The notes: a model not told the origin generated them from the sequence alone. A DNA stretch of 64,000 nucleotides from Thalassospira xianhensis MCCC 1A02616 (GCF_003326475.1 NZ_JPWA01000016.1:1-64000), one strand, 5' to 3'; positions 16,600 to 26,813 are shown, numbered from the stretch's first letter. Made by a program: numbers and translations.

Positions 16600-17919
16600 C
16601 TAGGCGATCTTGTCTGCGTAATAGGGCACAAGCTTCTCCGGAATTGGTCCCCCCATCGCCCAGTCAAGCAATTGCACCGTATGAACGACCTTCAACATGT
16701 CTGTTTCGAGCTGCACCATGCAGCCGATATTGCCCGTCGCAACCAGATCCGGTGCCGTGTTTCTGATATTGCCAAGTTTGCGGTCGCGCAGTCTGCCTGC
16801 GATTTCAGGCTGCAACAGGTTATAAACCCCCGCCGACCCGCAGCATAAATGCCCCTCGGCAATTTCAAGCACCTCGTATCCGGCCTTTTTCAATAGGTCG
16901 CGCGGCTCCCGGATGATCTTCTGGCCATGTTGCATCGAACATGCGGAATGATAAGCCACCCGCGCCCCGCCATGAGTCGCCCCGGCAAAACGATCCGCCG
17001 GGACATCAATCCCTGCCAGATATTCGGTCACATCACAGGCAAGGTCGGAAATTTTGGCCGCTTTCGCCGCATAATTCCGATCGTGGCGCAACATGTGCCC
17101 GTAATCCTTGACCGTTGTGCCACATCCCGATGCCGTAATGACAATCGCATCAAGCCCCTCGCCCGCAAGCTCCCGGCTCCAAGCATCAATGTTGGCTTTG
17201 GCCTGTTGATGGGATTGCGCTTCCTTGCCCATATGATGGACAAGCGACCCGCAACAACCCGCCCCTTGGGCCACAACGATTTCGATGCCAAGGCGTGTCA
17301 GTAAACGAACGGTTGCCTCGTTGATCTCGGTTTCAAGAACCTGTTGCGCACAGCCGGTCAGGATGGCGACCCGGCCTTTGCGTTGACCAATGGCCGGGAT
17401 CACCTGCGGCTTGTCGACCCAGCTTGGCGGCGGCATATGCCGTGCCCCCATTTTGACCATGCCCTTCAGACGTCCGGGCAAAAGGTGTGCGAATGGCGAT
17501 GCCAGCTTCGCCCCGATCAGCGAAAGCCTGAAAAGCGTTGGGTTGGGCACAACAATCGATAAAATCCGGCGCAGCCATTTATCAGCAAACGGCCGGTCAT
17601 AGGTTTCTTCGATATGGGCGCGCGCATTGTCGATCAGATGCATGTAGTCGACACCCGACGGGCATGTCGTGGTGCAGGACAGACACGACAGGCACCGATC
17701 CAGATGTTTGACCACCTTATCCGTTGCCGGTTTATCGTTTTCCAGCATGTCCTTGATCAGGTAAATCCGACCGCGCGGGCTATCAAGTTCGTCCCCCAGC
17801 GTTACAAAAGTCGGGCATGTCGCGGTACAAAATCCGCAATGCACACATTTCCGCAGGATCTGTTCACTTTCGGCGATTGCCGGATGGGCAAGCTGGGCGG
17901 CGGTAAAGTTCGTTTGCAT
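16600..17919 (-). CDS. glcF: Glycolate oxidase iron-sulfur subunit GlcF
   Basis: 439 residues. Two ferredoxin-type 4Fe-4S motifs near the N-terminus (CVHCGFCTATCP and CLSCLSCTTTCP) followed by two CCG domains (GAGCCGSL and HLCCGSAG), the GlcF layout. It carries electrons from the GlcD/GlcE flavoproteins to the quinone pool during glycolate oxidation to glyoxylate. The ATG shares one base with the glcE stop (TAATG). Confidence 0.95.
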   Translation of the reverse strand: MQTNFTAAQLAHPAIAESEQILRKCVHCGFCTATCPTFVTLGDELDSPRGRIYLIKDMLENDKPATDKVVKHLDRCLSCLSCTTTCPSGVDYMHLIDNARAHIEETYDRPFADKWLRRILSIVVPNPTLFRLSLIGAKLASPFAHLLPGRLKGMVKMGARHMPPPSWVDKPQVIPAIGQRKGRVAILTGCAQQVLETEINEATVRLLTRLGIEIVVAQGAGCCGSLVHHMGKEAQSHQQAKANIDAWSRELAGEGLDAIVITASGCGTTVKDYGHMLRHDRNYAAKAAKISDLACDVTEYLAGIDVPADRFAGATHGGARVAYHSACSMQHGQKIIREPRDLLKKAGYEVLEIAEGHLCCGSAGVYNLLQPEIAGRLRDRKLGNIRNTAPDLVATGNIGCMVQLETDMLKVVHTVQLLDWAMGGPIPEKLVPYYADKIA

Positions 17920-19160
17920 TACGCATCCCCCCGCTTGGTAAGCCTGTGTCCGATCCGCCCCGGGTTGAGGATGCCTTCGGGGTCAAAATTTTCGCGGATT
18001 TTGGCGTTGATGCGGGCCAAAGCCGCATCCTCGGCATGGAACACCGACACCTGATTTCGAATATCGTCAGGCGCACGAACCAAAACCGCCTGCGCATCAT
18101 GAAGCCGGGCAATGTCGCGCACTTTAGCAGCCATCGCATCCCCCCCCGGCAGGAACAGCCAGATTTGCGCCCCGGCCCAATCCATCATGACCTTTCCGCC
18201 GGTATTCGCCACCAGTTTCGCGGCAATCGCCCCACCCGATGCCGGTGCTACGGAAACACGCCATAAAATTCCCGTACCACCGGCAAACGGCGCCACATCG
18301 GCCACCGCCCGCCAGAACGTATGGCTGTTGGCGCTATGAAGTTCTTCACTAGCACCAATGTCGGCCAGAAGCTTGCGCAATGCCTCGCACCGCCAGGCAA
18401 CCGAGGGAGCCGGTCCTTCAACGCGCAGCGCGACAATCCCAGACCCGATGCCGGTCACCATATCCATACCGAACTTTCCAACCTCTTCCTGCGCAATCCA
18501 TGCGCCGGCGGAAACCTCGTTCTCGCTGCCCATGGCACGGGTCATCGCACGCCCGGCACTTTCCATATCGTCACAGGCGATCAGAACGGTTCGGGTTTTC
18601 TCGTCGCACGGCATGACTTTCATGGTGATGGTATGCATCACGCCAAGCGTGCCAAACGATCCCGCCATCAGCTTTGACAGATCAAAACCCGTCACATTCT
18701 TCATCACCCGCCCGCCAGATTTAAAATCCTCGGCCCGGCCGCTAATGGCTTCAAACCCCAAAAGATGATCGCGTGCAGCACCAACCTTGATCCGGCGCGG
18801 ACCGGACAAATTCGATGCAATCAATCCGCCAATCGTTCCGGCATGATCAGAAACGCCATCGGCCAGCAATCCCGGAAAATTTCCGGGCTCAAAATGGAAT
18901 TGCTGGTTTTTATCTCGCAGCAATGCGTCGATTTCGGCAAGGGACGTTCCGGCACGTACCGACAACACCAGTTCTTCGGGTTCGTAAAACATGATCCCGG
19001 TCAATTTCGACAGGTCCAGAACATGGTCGGCGGCAACCGAATGTCCGTATGTTTTCTTGCTGCCCGATCCGATGATTTCCAGCGGGTTCTTCGAACCAAG
19101 TGCCCAACTGACGGCCTCGCGCAATTGCTCCGGCGTGGTGGGGGATATGACTTCCGTCAT
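17919..19160 (-). CDS. glcE: Glycolate oxidase FAD-binding subunit GlcE
   Basis: 413 residues, normal for GlcE, the shorter flavoprotein of the glycolate oxidase complex. FAD (PCMH-type) domain in the N-terminal half: NPLEIIGSGSKKTYG, then GGLIASNLSGPRRIKVGAARDHLLG and GGRVMKNVTGFDLSKLMAGSFGTLG. An AGGAGAGG purine run precedes the ATG. It starts 90 bases after glcD and is joined to glcF by a one-base overlap. Confidence 0.94.
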   Translation of the reverse strand: MTEVISPTTPEQLREAVSWALGSKNPLEIIGSGSKKTYGHSVAADHVLDLSKLTGIMFYEPEELVLSVRAGTSLAEIDALLRDKNQQFHFEPGNFPGLLADGVSDHAGTIGGLIASNLSGPRRIKVGAARDHLLGFEAISGRAEDFKSGGRVMKNVTGFDLSKLMAGSFGTLGVMHTITMKVMPCDEKTRTVLIACDDMESAGRAMTRAMGSENEVSAGAWIAQEEVGKFGMDMVTGIGSGIVALRVEGPAPSVAWRCEALRKLLADIGASEELHSANSHTFWRAVADVAPFAGGTGILWRVSVAPASGGAIAAKLVANTGGKVMMDWAGAQIWLFLPGGDAMAAKVRDIARLHDAQAVLVRAPDDIRNQVSVFHAEDAALARINAKIRENFDPEGILNPGRIGHRLTKRGDA

Positions 19161-19250
19161 GATGGTTTCTCTCTTCCTCTCCTGATCCTTGCCGACCGGT
19201 TGGTGGGAACCGATGGCAGGATTATTTTTATTTTCGTTTTTCGGCCCGGC

Positions 19251-20744
19251 TTAGAAACGCGGGATATCCGGGAACTTGTTGGCAACTTCACGCGCATGCA
19301 GGGTTTTAAGTTCCCCGCAGCCATGCAAGGTCGGGAAAACCTTGCCGGGGTTTAGTAATTCGTCTTCGTCAAATGCCAGCTTCAGGCGTTCCTGATGCTT
19401 CATGTCGTCTTCGGTGAACATTTCAGGCATCAGATCGCGTTTTTCGACGCCAATCCCGTGCTCGCCGGACAAGACACCACCAACCTCGACACACAGTTTC
19501 AGGATATCAGCACCGAATGCCTCGGCCCGTTCCAGTTCGCCGGGCTGATTGGCATCAAACATGATCAGCGGATGCAGATTGCCGTCGCCTGCATGAAAAA
19601 CATTGGCAACCCGCAACCCGTGGCGTTGCGACAGAACCTGCATCCCGGTCAGAACTTCGGCCAGGCGGCGGCGCGGAATGGTGCCATCCATGCAGATATA
19701 ATCCGGCGAAATGCGCCCAATCGCCGGAAAGGCATTCTTGCGCCCCGACCAGAATAGCAGGCGTTCATCCTCGCTTTCGGAAATGCGCGAATAAACCGCA
19801 CCGCATTCCTTGGCAATCGCGCCGACACGTTCAATCAGATAATCGACCTCGACCTTTGGTCCATCAAGTTCAACAAGCAGCAAAGCCTCGACATCAAGCG
19901 GATAACCCGCATGAACGAAATCCTCGGTCGCCTTGATGGCCGGGGCATCCATCATTTCAAGTCCGCCGGGAATGATGCCGTCGGCAATAATCCGGGCGAC
20001 GCAATTGCCGCCCTCCTCGCTACTGTTAAAGCCGAGCAGAAGTGCGCGCGCCGTTTCCGGCTTGCGCAGGATGCGTACCGTGACTTCGGTAACGATACCC
20101 AACAACCCTTCGGACCCGGTAATAACCCCCAAAAGGTCATAGCCCGACTGATCCAGCCCCTTGCCCCCGACACGAAGGATTTCACCTTCGATCGTGACCA
20201 TTTCAACACCAAGGACATTATTGGTGGTCAGCCCGTATTTAAGGGAATGCACCCCGCCCGAATTTTCGGCGATGTTGCCACCAATCGAACAGGCGATCTG
20301 GCTGGACGGGTCCGGGGCGTAATAGAACCCCTTATGTTCGACCGCACGTGTGATGCCAAGATTCGTCACACCGGGCTGCACAACGACGGCCCGGTTATCC
20401 CAATCGATATCCAGAACGCGGTTGAATTTCATCATGCTGATCGTGATCGCATCCGCCATTGGCAACGCTCCGCCCGAAAGGCCGGTGCCCGCCCCCCGCG
20501 GGACGACACGAATTTTATGGGTATGACAATATTTCAGGATGGCCGCGACCTGCCCGGTATTTTCGGGCAGGACCACGATCATCGGAAGCTGGCGATAAGC
20601 CATCAACCCATCGCATTCATAGGGCCTGAGCTGATCTTCATCGACGATAACCCCACCTTCGTTCGGAACGATGTCCCGCATGGCGGCGATGATATCCTTG
20701 CGACGTGCAAGGGTCGATTGATCCGGCTCAGGCATCCTAAGCAT
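19251..20744 (-). CDS. glcD: Glycolate oxidase subunit GlcD
   Basis: 497 residues. PCMH-type FAD domain (VVLPENTGQVAAILKYC, then PRGAGTGLSGGALP) and C-terminal cap ending in VEVGGVLSGEHGIGVEKRDLM, the GlcD/lactate dehydrogenase signature. It oxidises glycolate (or another 2-hydroxy acid) to the 2-oxo acid. Its AGGGAG ribosome site lies inside the last codons of pyc, whose stop is 7 bases away, so translation of the two is probably coupled. Confidence 0.95.
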   Translation of the reverse strand: MLRMPEPDQSTLARRKDIIAAMRDIVPNEGGVIVDEDQLRPYECDGLMAYRQLPMIVVLPENTGQVAAILKYCHTHKIRVVPRGAGTGLSGGALPMADAITISMMKFNRVLDIDWDNRAVVVQPGVTNLGITRAVEHKGFYYAPDPSSQIACSIGGNIAENSGGVHSLKYGLTTNNVLGVEMVTIEGEILRVGGKGLDQSGYDLLGVITGSEGLLGIVTEVTVRILRKPETARALLLGFNSSEEGGNCVARIIADGIIPGGLEMMDAPAIKATEDFVHAGYPLDVEALLLVELDGPKVEVDYLIERVGAIAKECGAVYSRISESEDERLLFWSGRKNAFPAIGRISPDYICMDGTIPRRRLAEVLTGMQVLSQRHGLRVANVFHAGDGNLHPLIMFDANQPGELERAEAFGADILKLCVEVGGVLSGEHGIGVEKRDLMPEMFTEDDMKHQERLKLAFDEDELLNPGKVFPTLHGCGELKTLHAREVANKFPDIPRF

Positions 20745-20751
20745 GCGAAGT

Positions 20752-23700
20752 TTACTCCCTTAATTCGATCAGCAGATCCTTGCTGTCGACCTGTGTACCG
20801 GCGGGGGCATGGATGGTTGCCACGACCCCGTCCCTTTCCGCATGAACCGCGGTTTCCATTTTCATCGCTTCAAGCGAACACATTACATCGCCCGCCTTGA
20901 TCTTCTGGCCTTCGGCAACATGGACCTCGACGACAAGCCCCGGCATCGGGGCAGCGATATGAAGCTGATTACCATCCTCGGCCTTTGGCTTGACCTTGCC
21001 CGTGGCGGCCAATGTCTTGTCGGCAACCTTGACTGTTCGGGGCTGGCCGTTCAGTTCAAAGAACACGGTCCGATTGCCTTCCTCGTCCCCGCCTTCGGAT
21101 GTTGCAAGATAGCGGATAACAAGCGTCTTGCCCTTTTCCAGATCGACGGAAATCTCGTCATTCTGGCTCATCCCATAGAAGAAGATCGGGGTCGGCAGGA
21201 TCGAAACATCGGCGTTGTGGCTGCGATGTTCGGCATAATCGAGGAATACCTTGGGGTACATCACATAGGATGCGACCTCGGCATCACTGATGCTGCGATG
21301 GGTTTTCTTTTCGATTTCCTTGCGGGTTGCTTCGAAATCGATCGGGGCCATAGATTTACCCGGCCGATCCGAAAGGGCTTCTGCCCCCTTAAGCACCTTG
21401 CGCTGAAGGGCTGGCGGGAAGCCACCAACCGGCTGACCGATTTCACCGCGGAAGAACGAAATGACGCTATCGGGGAATGCGATGTCCTTTTTCGGGTCCA
21501 GAACATCCTTTTCGCTAATACCCGACGTCACCATCGTCAGCGCCATGTCACCGACAACTTTCGAGCTTGGCGTCACCTTGACGACATCGCCAAACATCTT
21601 GTTGACCGCGGCATAGGCTTTCGACACTTCCGGCCAGCGTTCCTCGATGCCAAGCGACCGCGCCTGCTGACGCAGGTTGGTATATTGGCCGCCCGGCATT
21701 TCATGGACATAGACATCCGATGTGCCGCTACGGATATCGCTTTCAAACCCGGCATAATAACGCCGGACCTGCTCCCAATAGGTCGAAACTTCTTTAAGCG
21801 CCTCGGTATTCAGCCCCGGATCACGTGGCTGCCCGATATAGTTATTGGCAATCGACCCAAGGTTTGGCTGCGATGTCAGACCCGACATCGAATCCATCGC
21901 GGCATCAACCGCATCCACCCCGGCATCAATGGCGGCAATCACGGTGGCCGCCGAAATGCCGCTGGTATCGTGAGTATGGAAATGGATCGGGATATTGACC
22001 GTATCCTTCAACGCCTTGATCAGGGTCGTAGCCGCGGCCGGGCGCAGAACCCCTGCCATATCCTTAAGCCCCAGGATATGCGCACCGGATGCCTCAAGCT
22101 CGCGGGCCATTTTGACATAGTAATCAAGGTTATATTTCGGGCGTTTCTCGTCAAAGATATCGCCGGTATAACAAATGGTCGCCTCGCACAGCTTGTCGGT
22201 TTTCAAAACCGCATCCATGGCGACTTTCATGTTTTCGACCCAGTTCAGGGAATCGAAGACACGGAAAACATCCATGCCGTGTTCTGCTGCCTGCTTGACG
22301 AAATATTCGACCGCATTGTCGGGATAGTTGGTGTAACCGACCGCGTTCGATGCCCGCAAAAGCATCTGGGTCAGGATATTGGGAACGCGTTCGCGCAACT
22401 TGACCAGACGATCCCACGGATCTTCCTTAAGGAACCGCATCGCGACGTCAAATGTCGCCCCGCCCCAGCATTCCAGCGAAAACAGTTCCGGCAGCCCATG
22501 CGCATAATAGGGTGCTATTTCGAGCATATCGAAGGTCCGCATCCGGGTCGCCAGCAGCGACTGATGGGCATCACGCATCGTGGTATCGGTGATCAATACC
22601 CGTTTCTGATCCTTCATCCAGCGTGAAAAGCCCTCGGCCCCCAACTGGTCAAGCTTCTGCTTGGTGCCCGGCCGGATTTCGCCCAGATCAATCGATTTCG
22701 GCATGACCGGCGCATGCAGGTTGGTCGGCACCACCCGGCCTTCGACTTCCGGATTGCCGTTCACCGTGACTTCACCGATGAAGCGCAGCAACCGGGTTGC
22801 ACGGTCGCGGCGGCGCACAAACTTGAACAGCTCCGGCGTTTCATCAATGAATCGCGTGGTATATTCACCGGCCCGGAATTTCGGGTGATTGATCAGGTTT
22901 TCAAGGAACGCCAGGTTGGTCGCAACACCACGGATACGGAATTCACGAAGGGCGCGGTCCATTCGGTCGACCGCTTCACGCGGGGTACTGCCCCATGCGG
23001 TGACCTTTTCCAGCATACTGTCATAAAACGGGGTGATCACCGCCCCGGAATAAGCCGTGCCGCCATCCAGACGGATGCCAAAACCATTGGCACCACGGTA
23101 AACCTTGATAATCCCGTAATCGGGGACAAAGCTGTTTTCGGGGTTTTCGGTCGTGATGCGGCACTGAAGCGCATGATCACGCAGCTTGATCTTGTCCTGC
23201 CACGGAATACCGGTTTCCGAAGGGAAGCCGATACGCCCCCCCTGTGCGACAAGGATTTGCGCCTTCACAAGGTCAAATCCGGTCACGCATTCCGTCACGG
23301 TATGTTCGACCTGAATGCGGGGATTGACCTCAATAAAGTAAAACTTGGATGTATCGACATCCATCAGGAATTCGACGGTACCCGCATTGACGTAATTTGC
23401 GGCCTTGCCCAGACGAAGCGCTGCTTCGCAAAGTTCTTTGCGCTGATCTTCGTTAAGGTAGGGAGCAGGTGCCCGCTCAACGACTTTCTGGTTGCGACGC
23501 TGAACCGAACAGTCACGTTCAAACAGATGCACCAGCGTACCATGCGTATCGCCCAGAAGCTGGACTTCGACATGGCGGGCACGACGGATCAGCTTTTCGA
23601 AATAGACCTCGTCATTGCCAAATGCGGCTTCTGCTTCGCGCTTGGCGGCCAGAACCTGTTTGGAAAGGTCCTTGGAATTCTCGATGACGCGCATCCCGCG

Positions 23701-24219
23701 ACCACCACCGCCCCAGCTGGCTTTCAGCATGATCGGATAACCGACCTGATCAGCAATGCGGGCCACTTCATCCATATCATCGGGTAATGCGCCTGATGCT
23801 GGCATCACCGGCACACCCGCACTTTCCGCCAGATTGCGCGCGGCAACCTTGTTGCCCAGCGTGCGCATCACTTCAGAATCGGGACCAATGAATGTTATGC
23901 CAGCCTCGGCACAGGCATCAGCAAAATCGGGGTTTTCAGACAGGAACCCATAGCCCGGGTGAATGGCATCCACACCAGCTTCACGGGCAACGCGCAGGAT
24001 ATCCTCGATATCAAGATAGGCGCGAATGGGTTTGTTGCCCTTGCCGACGGTGTAACTTTCATCGGCCTTGAACCTGTGCAGGGCAAAACGGTCTTCGTCG
24101 GAAAAGATGGCAACTGTGCGAATGCCAAGCTCGTTGGCGGCACGCAGAACACGAATCGCGATTTCACCGCGGTTCGCGACCAGAAGTTTACGGATACGCT
24201 TTGGTGCAGAACGCGTCAT
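20752..24219 (-). CDS. pyc: Pyruvate carboxylase
   Basis: 1155 residues from the ATG at 24219, with TAGGAG 9 bases upstream; an open extension to 24348 is not needed. Domains: biotin carboxylase (1-460, KLLVANRGEIAIRV; ATP-grasp glycine loop WGGGGRGM), carboxyltransferase (about 540-810, DTTMRDAHQSLLATRMRT and metal-binding HTHDTSG), PC/OADA domain, and biotinyl domain with Lys1120 in EAMKM. It converts pyruvate and bicarbonate to oxaloacetate. First gene of a probable pyc-glcD-glcE-glcF operon, an uncommon pairing. Confidence 0.97.
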   Translation of the reverse strand: MTRSAPKRIRKLLVANRGEIAIRVLRAANELGIRTVAIFSDEDRFALHRFKADESYTVGKGNKPIRAYLDIEDILRVAREAGVDAIHPGYGFLSENPDFADACAEAGITFIGPDSEVMRTLGNKVAARNLAESAGVPVMPASGALPDDMDEVARIADQVGYPIMLKASWGGGGRGMRVIENSKDLSKQVLAAKREAEAAFGNDEVYFEKLIRRARHVEVQLLGDTHGTLVHLFERDCSVQRRNQKVVERAPAPYLNEDQRKELCEAALRLGKAANYVNAGTVEFLMDVDTSKFYFIEVNPRIQVEHTVTECVTGFDLVKAQILVAQGGRIGFPSETGIPWQDKIKLRDHALQCRITTENPENSFVPDYGIIKVYRGANGFGIRLDGGTAYSGAVITPFYDSMLEKVTAWGSTPREAVDRMDRALREFRIRGVATNLAFLENLINHPKFRAGEYTTRFIDETPELFKFVRRRDRATRLLRFIGEVTVNGNPEVEGRVVPTNLHAPVMPKSIDLGEIRPGTKQKLDQLGAEGFSRWMKDQKRVLITDTTMRDAHQSLLATRMRTFDMLEIAPYYAHGLPELFSLECWGGATFDVAMRFLKEDPWDRLVKLRERVPNILTQMLLRASNAVGYTNYPDNAVEYFVKQAAEHGMDVFRVFDSLNWVENMKVAMDAVLKTDKLCEATICYTGDIFDEKRPKYNLDYYVKMARELEASGAHILGLKDMAGVLRPAAATTLIKALKDTVNIPIHFHTHDTSGISAATVIAAIDAGVDAVDAAMDSMSGLTSQPNLGSIANNYIGQPRDPGLNTEALKEVSTYWEQVRRYYAGFESDIRSGTSDVYVHEMPGGQYTNLRQQARSLGIEERWPEVSKAYAAVNKMFGDVVKVTPSSKVVGDMALTMVTSGISEKDVLDPKKDIAFPDSVISFFRGEIGQPVGGFPPALQRKVLKGAEALSDRPGKSMAPIDFEATRKEIEKKTHRSISDAEVASYVMYPKVFLDYAEHRSHNADVSILPTPIFFYGMSQNDEISVDLEKGKTLVIRYLATSEGGDEEGNRTVFFELNGQPRTVKVADKTLAATGKVKPKAEDGNQLHIAAPMPGLVVEVHVAEGQKIKAGDVMCSLEAMKMETAVHAERDGVVATIHAPAGTQVDSKDLLIELRE

Positions 24220-24475
24220 GGACACCGGGCTCCTACCAGATTTGTAGGGCAGGTGCGTCCCTGTGCGCCCCTGCCGAAAACCAAGAGAAACGCCACGATA
24301 TGATTCCGGAATGCGTTGCGGTGCGGGATGCCTGCAACGCCATACCATCTGTGGCGATAAAGGATGTCTGTCACGTTAAAACGCGTGCAGTGCATCCAGG
24401 GTTCCTGGCGCCCGGTGGGCAGGCGACGTGTCTGATATATGCGCAATGCGCTGCCTCTGTCAAAGCATGATCTTC

Positions 24476-24496
24476 GAAATTGGTAATACCAATTTC
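24476..24496. promoter_or_regulatory. FadR/GntR-type operator (PdhR/LldR/GlcC-like)
   Basis: Perfect 21-bp palindrome with 10-bp arms around A24486; its core is AATTGGT-AAT-ACCAATT. This equals the AATTGGT-N3-ACCAATT operator described for the pyruvate and lactate regulators PdhR and LldR of the FadR subfamily. It lies in the divergent gap, 257 bases upstream of pyc and 158 upstream of the histidine kinase, so it could control either. No GntR gene is in the window. Confidence 0.75.
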
Positions 24497-24653
24497 ACTT
24501 TATCGCGGCCAGCGCCTTTTCACCATGCGGAAAATGTCGGCCTTGAACAATGCAACCCAAAGGTTCGAAAACTGCGATCAGGCGCAGACTTTTGGTGCTT
24601 TTGTGATATTGTCCGGCCCGAAAAAAATTTCCGCATCCGAGACTGTTGTGCCC

Positions 24654-26057
24654 ATGCCGAAAATCAATCTTCGACTAAAGTTTTTGCTGCTGTCGATCCT
24701 GCCACTGGTTCTGGCGGCTGCGGCAATCTCGTATCTGGTGTTTGCACAGGCCGAACGACTGGCCGAAGCCGAAATCAGAACGTTTGAGCGCAACATCCTC
24801 GAAGCCCGCAAGGAAGAGCTTAAAAGCTATCTTGAGCTCGCCCTTGCCTCTATCGATCACATCTATTCGGTCGCAAGCCCGCTGGATGCAGTTTCCAAGG
24901 AGCGGGTCAAAAGCATCATCGAGGATCTATCCTATGGCGAGGATGGCTATTTCTTTATCTATGACCGCGATGGTACGGCCCTTGTCGACCCGCCACAGCC
25001 ATGGCGTCTGGGTCGGACATACTGGAACCTGCGCGATCTGAACGGGAATTCCGTCATTCAGGCGCTGATTTTCAATGCCGAAAAGGGGGGCGACTTCCTG
25101 CGCCATGTCTGGGAAAAACCGTCAACCGGCGAACCTGCGGAAAAGATCGCCTATTCCCTGATGCTCGATAAATGGGGATGGATGATCGGCACCGGGATTT
25201 ATATCGATGACATTTCCGAACAGGTGAAGGAAATCGAGACCGAGGTATCATCCCACATCCGTGACACGACCATATCGATTGTCGGCATCACCATTCTGGC
25301 GGTTTTACTCGTCGGTATTTCGGGCACTGTTGTTACGCTTTCAGAACGCAAACTTGCCGATTCCAAGCTAAAGGAACTGACCCATCGGGTGGTCGACGTT
25401 CAGGAACAGGAACGTTTGCGGGTGTCGCGCGAACTACATGACGGCATCAGCCAGATCCTTGTTTCCGTCAAATATTCGGTCGAAACCGCCATCGCACGAT
25501 TGGGACCGGAAAGGAATGCCGCGACCGAACCGATGGAAAAGGCCGCCAAACGATTGCAGGACGCCATCCACGAAGTCCGTCGCATATCACGCGACCTGCG
25601 CCCGGCCGTGCTTGATGATCTGGGCCTGCGTCCGGCAATTGAAAGCATGTGCAAGGAATTGGCAGACCGGTCCGACATGCAGATTGATGTCAAATCGGAT
25701 AATATCGATGTTGTTCTTGATATCGCGAAAAAGACGACCCTGTATCGCGTCTTGCAGGAAACCCTGACCAATATCGAACGCCACGCCGATGCCACGCATA
25801 TCAAGGTCACGATCCGCCGCGAAGGCCAGAGTGTCGTGATGAAAATCATCGATAACGGTGTCGGGTTTGAAACCAACCGGTATATTCGAAATCGCGATCC
25901 GCGTGCCGGGATCGGACTTCGCAATATGCGCGAACGCATGGAATTCCATGGTGGCGGTATGACCGTCAAATCCGAACCGGACGATGGCACAACCATCACA
26001 GCCTATATTCCGGTTTCGCGTGATAATGATCTACCCGTCACCGCCATCACCGGCTAA
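24654..26057 (+). CDS. Cache-domain sensor histidine kinase (NarL-system type)
   Basis: 467 residues from the ATG at 24654. Membrane segment at about 8-30, an extracytoplasmic single-Cache domain (about 45-195; GEDGYFFIYDRDG... and WGWMIGTGIYIDD are its hallmarks), a second membrane segment at about 205-228, then a HisKA_3 dimerisation domain with His262 (RELHDGISQ) and an HATPase domain (NIERHADA, DNGVGFE, GIGLRNMRERM). Relatives of this Cache type bind small organic acids. The response regulator gene follows by 60 bases. It faces away from pyc. Confidence 0.88.
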   Translation: MPKINLRLKFLLLSILPLVLAAAAISYLVFAQAERLAEAEIRTFERNILEARKEELKSYLELALASIDHIYSVASPLDAVSKERVKSIIEDLSYGEDGYFFIYDRDGTALVDPPQPWRLGRTYWNLRDLNGNSVIQALIFNAEKGGDFLRHVWEKPSTGEPAEKIAYSLMLDKWGWMIGTGIYIDDISEQVKEIETEVSSHIRDTTISIVGITILAVLLVGISGTVVTLSERKLADSKLKELTHRVVDVQEQERLRVSRELHDGISQILVSVKYSVETAIARLGPERNAATEPMEKAAKRLQDAIHEVRRISRDLRPAVLDDLGLRPAIESMCKELADRSDMQIDVKSDNIDVVLDIAKKTTLYRVLQETLTNIERHADATHIKVTIRREGQSVVMKIIDNGVGFETNRYIRNRDPRAGIGLRNMRERMEFHGGGMTVKSEPDDGTTITAYIPVSRDNDLPVTAITG

Positions 26058-26117
26058 GGTGGCATAAGATGTTTCGGCCCAAATGTTTCGGCAATGTGAC
26101 AGAGAACTGAATTGACC

Positions 26118-26789
26118 ATGAGCAGCGCAAATATCTCCTATTCGCCCAACCGCCCCATTCGTGTTTTGCTGTGCGACGACCATGCGCTGGTCATGGATGG
26201 CATTCGTTCACGTCTTGAATGCTATGACCATATCGATATCGTCGGCGAAGCTGGCAACGGCATGGAAGCCCTGTCGCTTGCCTCTAATGTCAGACCCGAC
26301 ATCGTTCTGATGGATATCTCGATGCCTGTGATGAACGGGCTTGAAGCCGCCGAAAAATTCCGCGAAACCATGCCCGATATCAAGGTCATCATCCTGACCA
26401 TGCATGAAAATCCGGAATATCTTCGCACCGCCCGGCTGGCAGGCGCGCGGGGCTTCATCCTGAAGGACGTATCGTCAAACGACATGGTCCGCGCGATCGA
26501 AACGATTGCCAATGGCGGCGAGGCCTATAGCCCGACATTTGATCGCATCAGCAACAACGAAGGCATGCCTGACGACGGCATGCCGCTGACGACCCGGGAA
26601 CGCACGGTCTTGCGGCTTCTGGCCAAAGGTGCCAGCAACAAGCACGTCGCCCGCGAACTTGATATCAGTGTCCGTACCGTCGAAACTCATCGCCGTAACA
26701 TCAAACGCAAGCTCGATATCGACAGCTCTGCCGGACTGGTGCGCTATGCAATTGAAAAGGGCCTTGTCACCCTGGACAGCACTGCATAA
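26118..26789 (+). CDS. LuxR/NarL-family response regulator
   Basis: 223 residues from the ATG at 26118 (a TTG two codons upstream is possible). Receiver domain with acidic DD at 20-21, phospho-acceptor Asp66 (LMDISMP), Thr/Lys in LTM and LKD; C-terminal LuxR helix-turn-helix (LTTRERTVLRLLAKGASNKHVARELDISVRTVETHRRNI). Obvious partner of the preceding HisKA_3 kinase. Targets are unknown; the divergent pyc-glc operon is a candidate. Confidence 0.9.
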   Translation: MSSANISYSPNRPIRVLLCDDHALVMDGIRSRLECYDHIDIVGEAGNGMEALSLASNVRPDIVLMDISMPVMNGLEAAEKFRETMPDIKVIILTMHENPEYLRTARLAGARGFILKDVSSNDMVRAIETIANGGEAYSPTFDRISNNEGMPDDGMPLTTRERTVLRLLAKGASNKHVARELDISVRTVETHRRNIKRKLDIDSSAGLVRYAIEKGLVTLDSTA

Positions 26790-26790
26790 C

Positions 26791-26813
26791 GGCACGCCCG
26801 AAACGGTCGTGCC
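26791..26813 (+). terminator. Possible terminator hairpin after the response regulator
   Basis: GGCACG (26791-26796) pairs with CGTGCC (26808-26813), with a further short inner pairing. A T run follows only after about 10 bases, so termination is uncertain. Confidence 0.35.
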
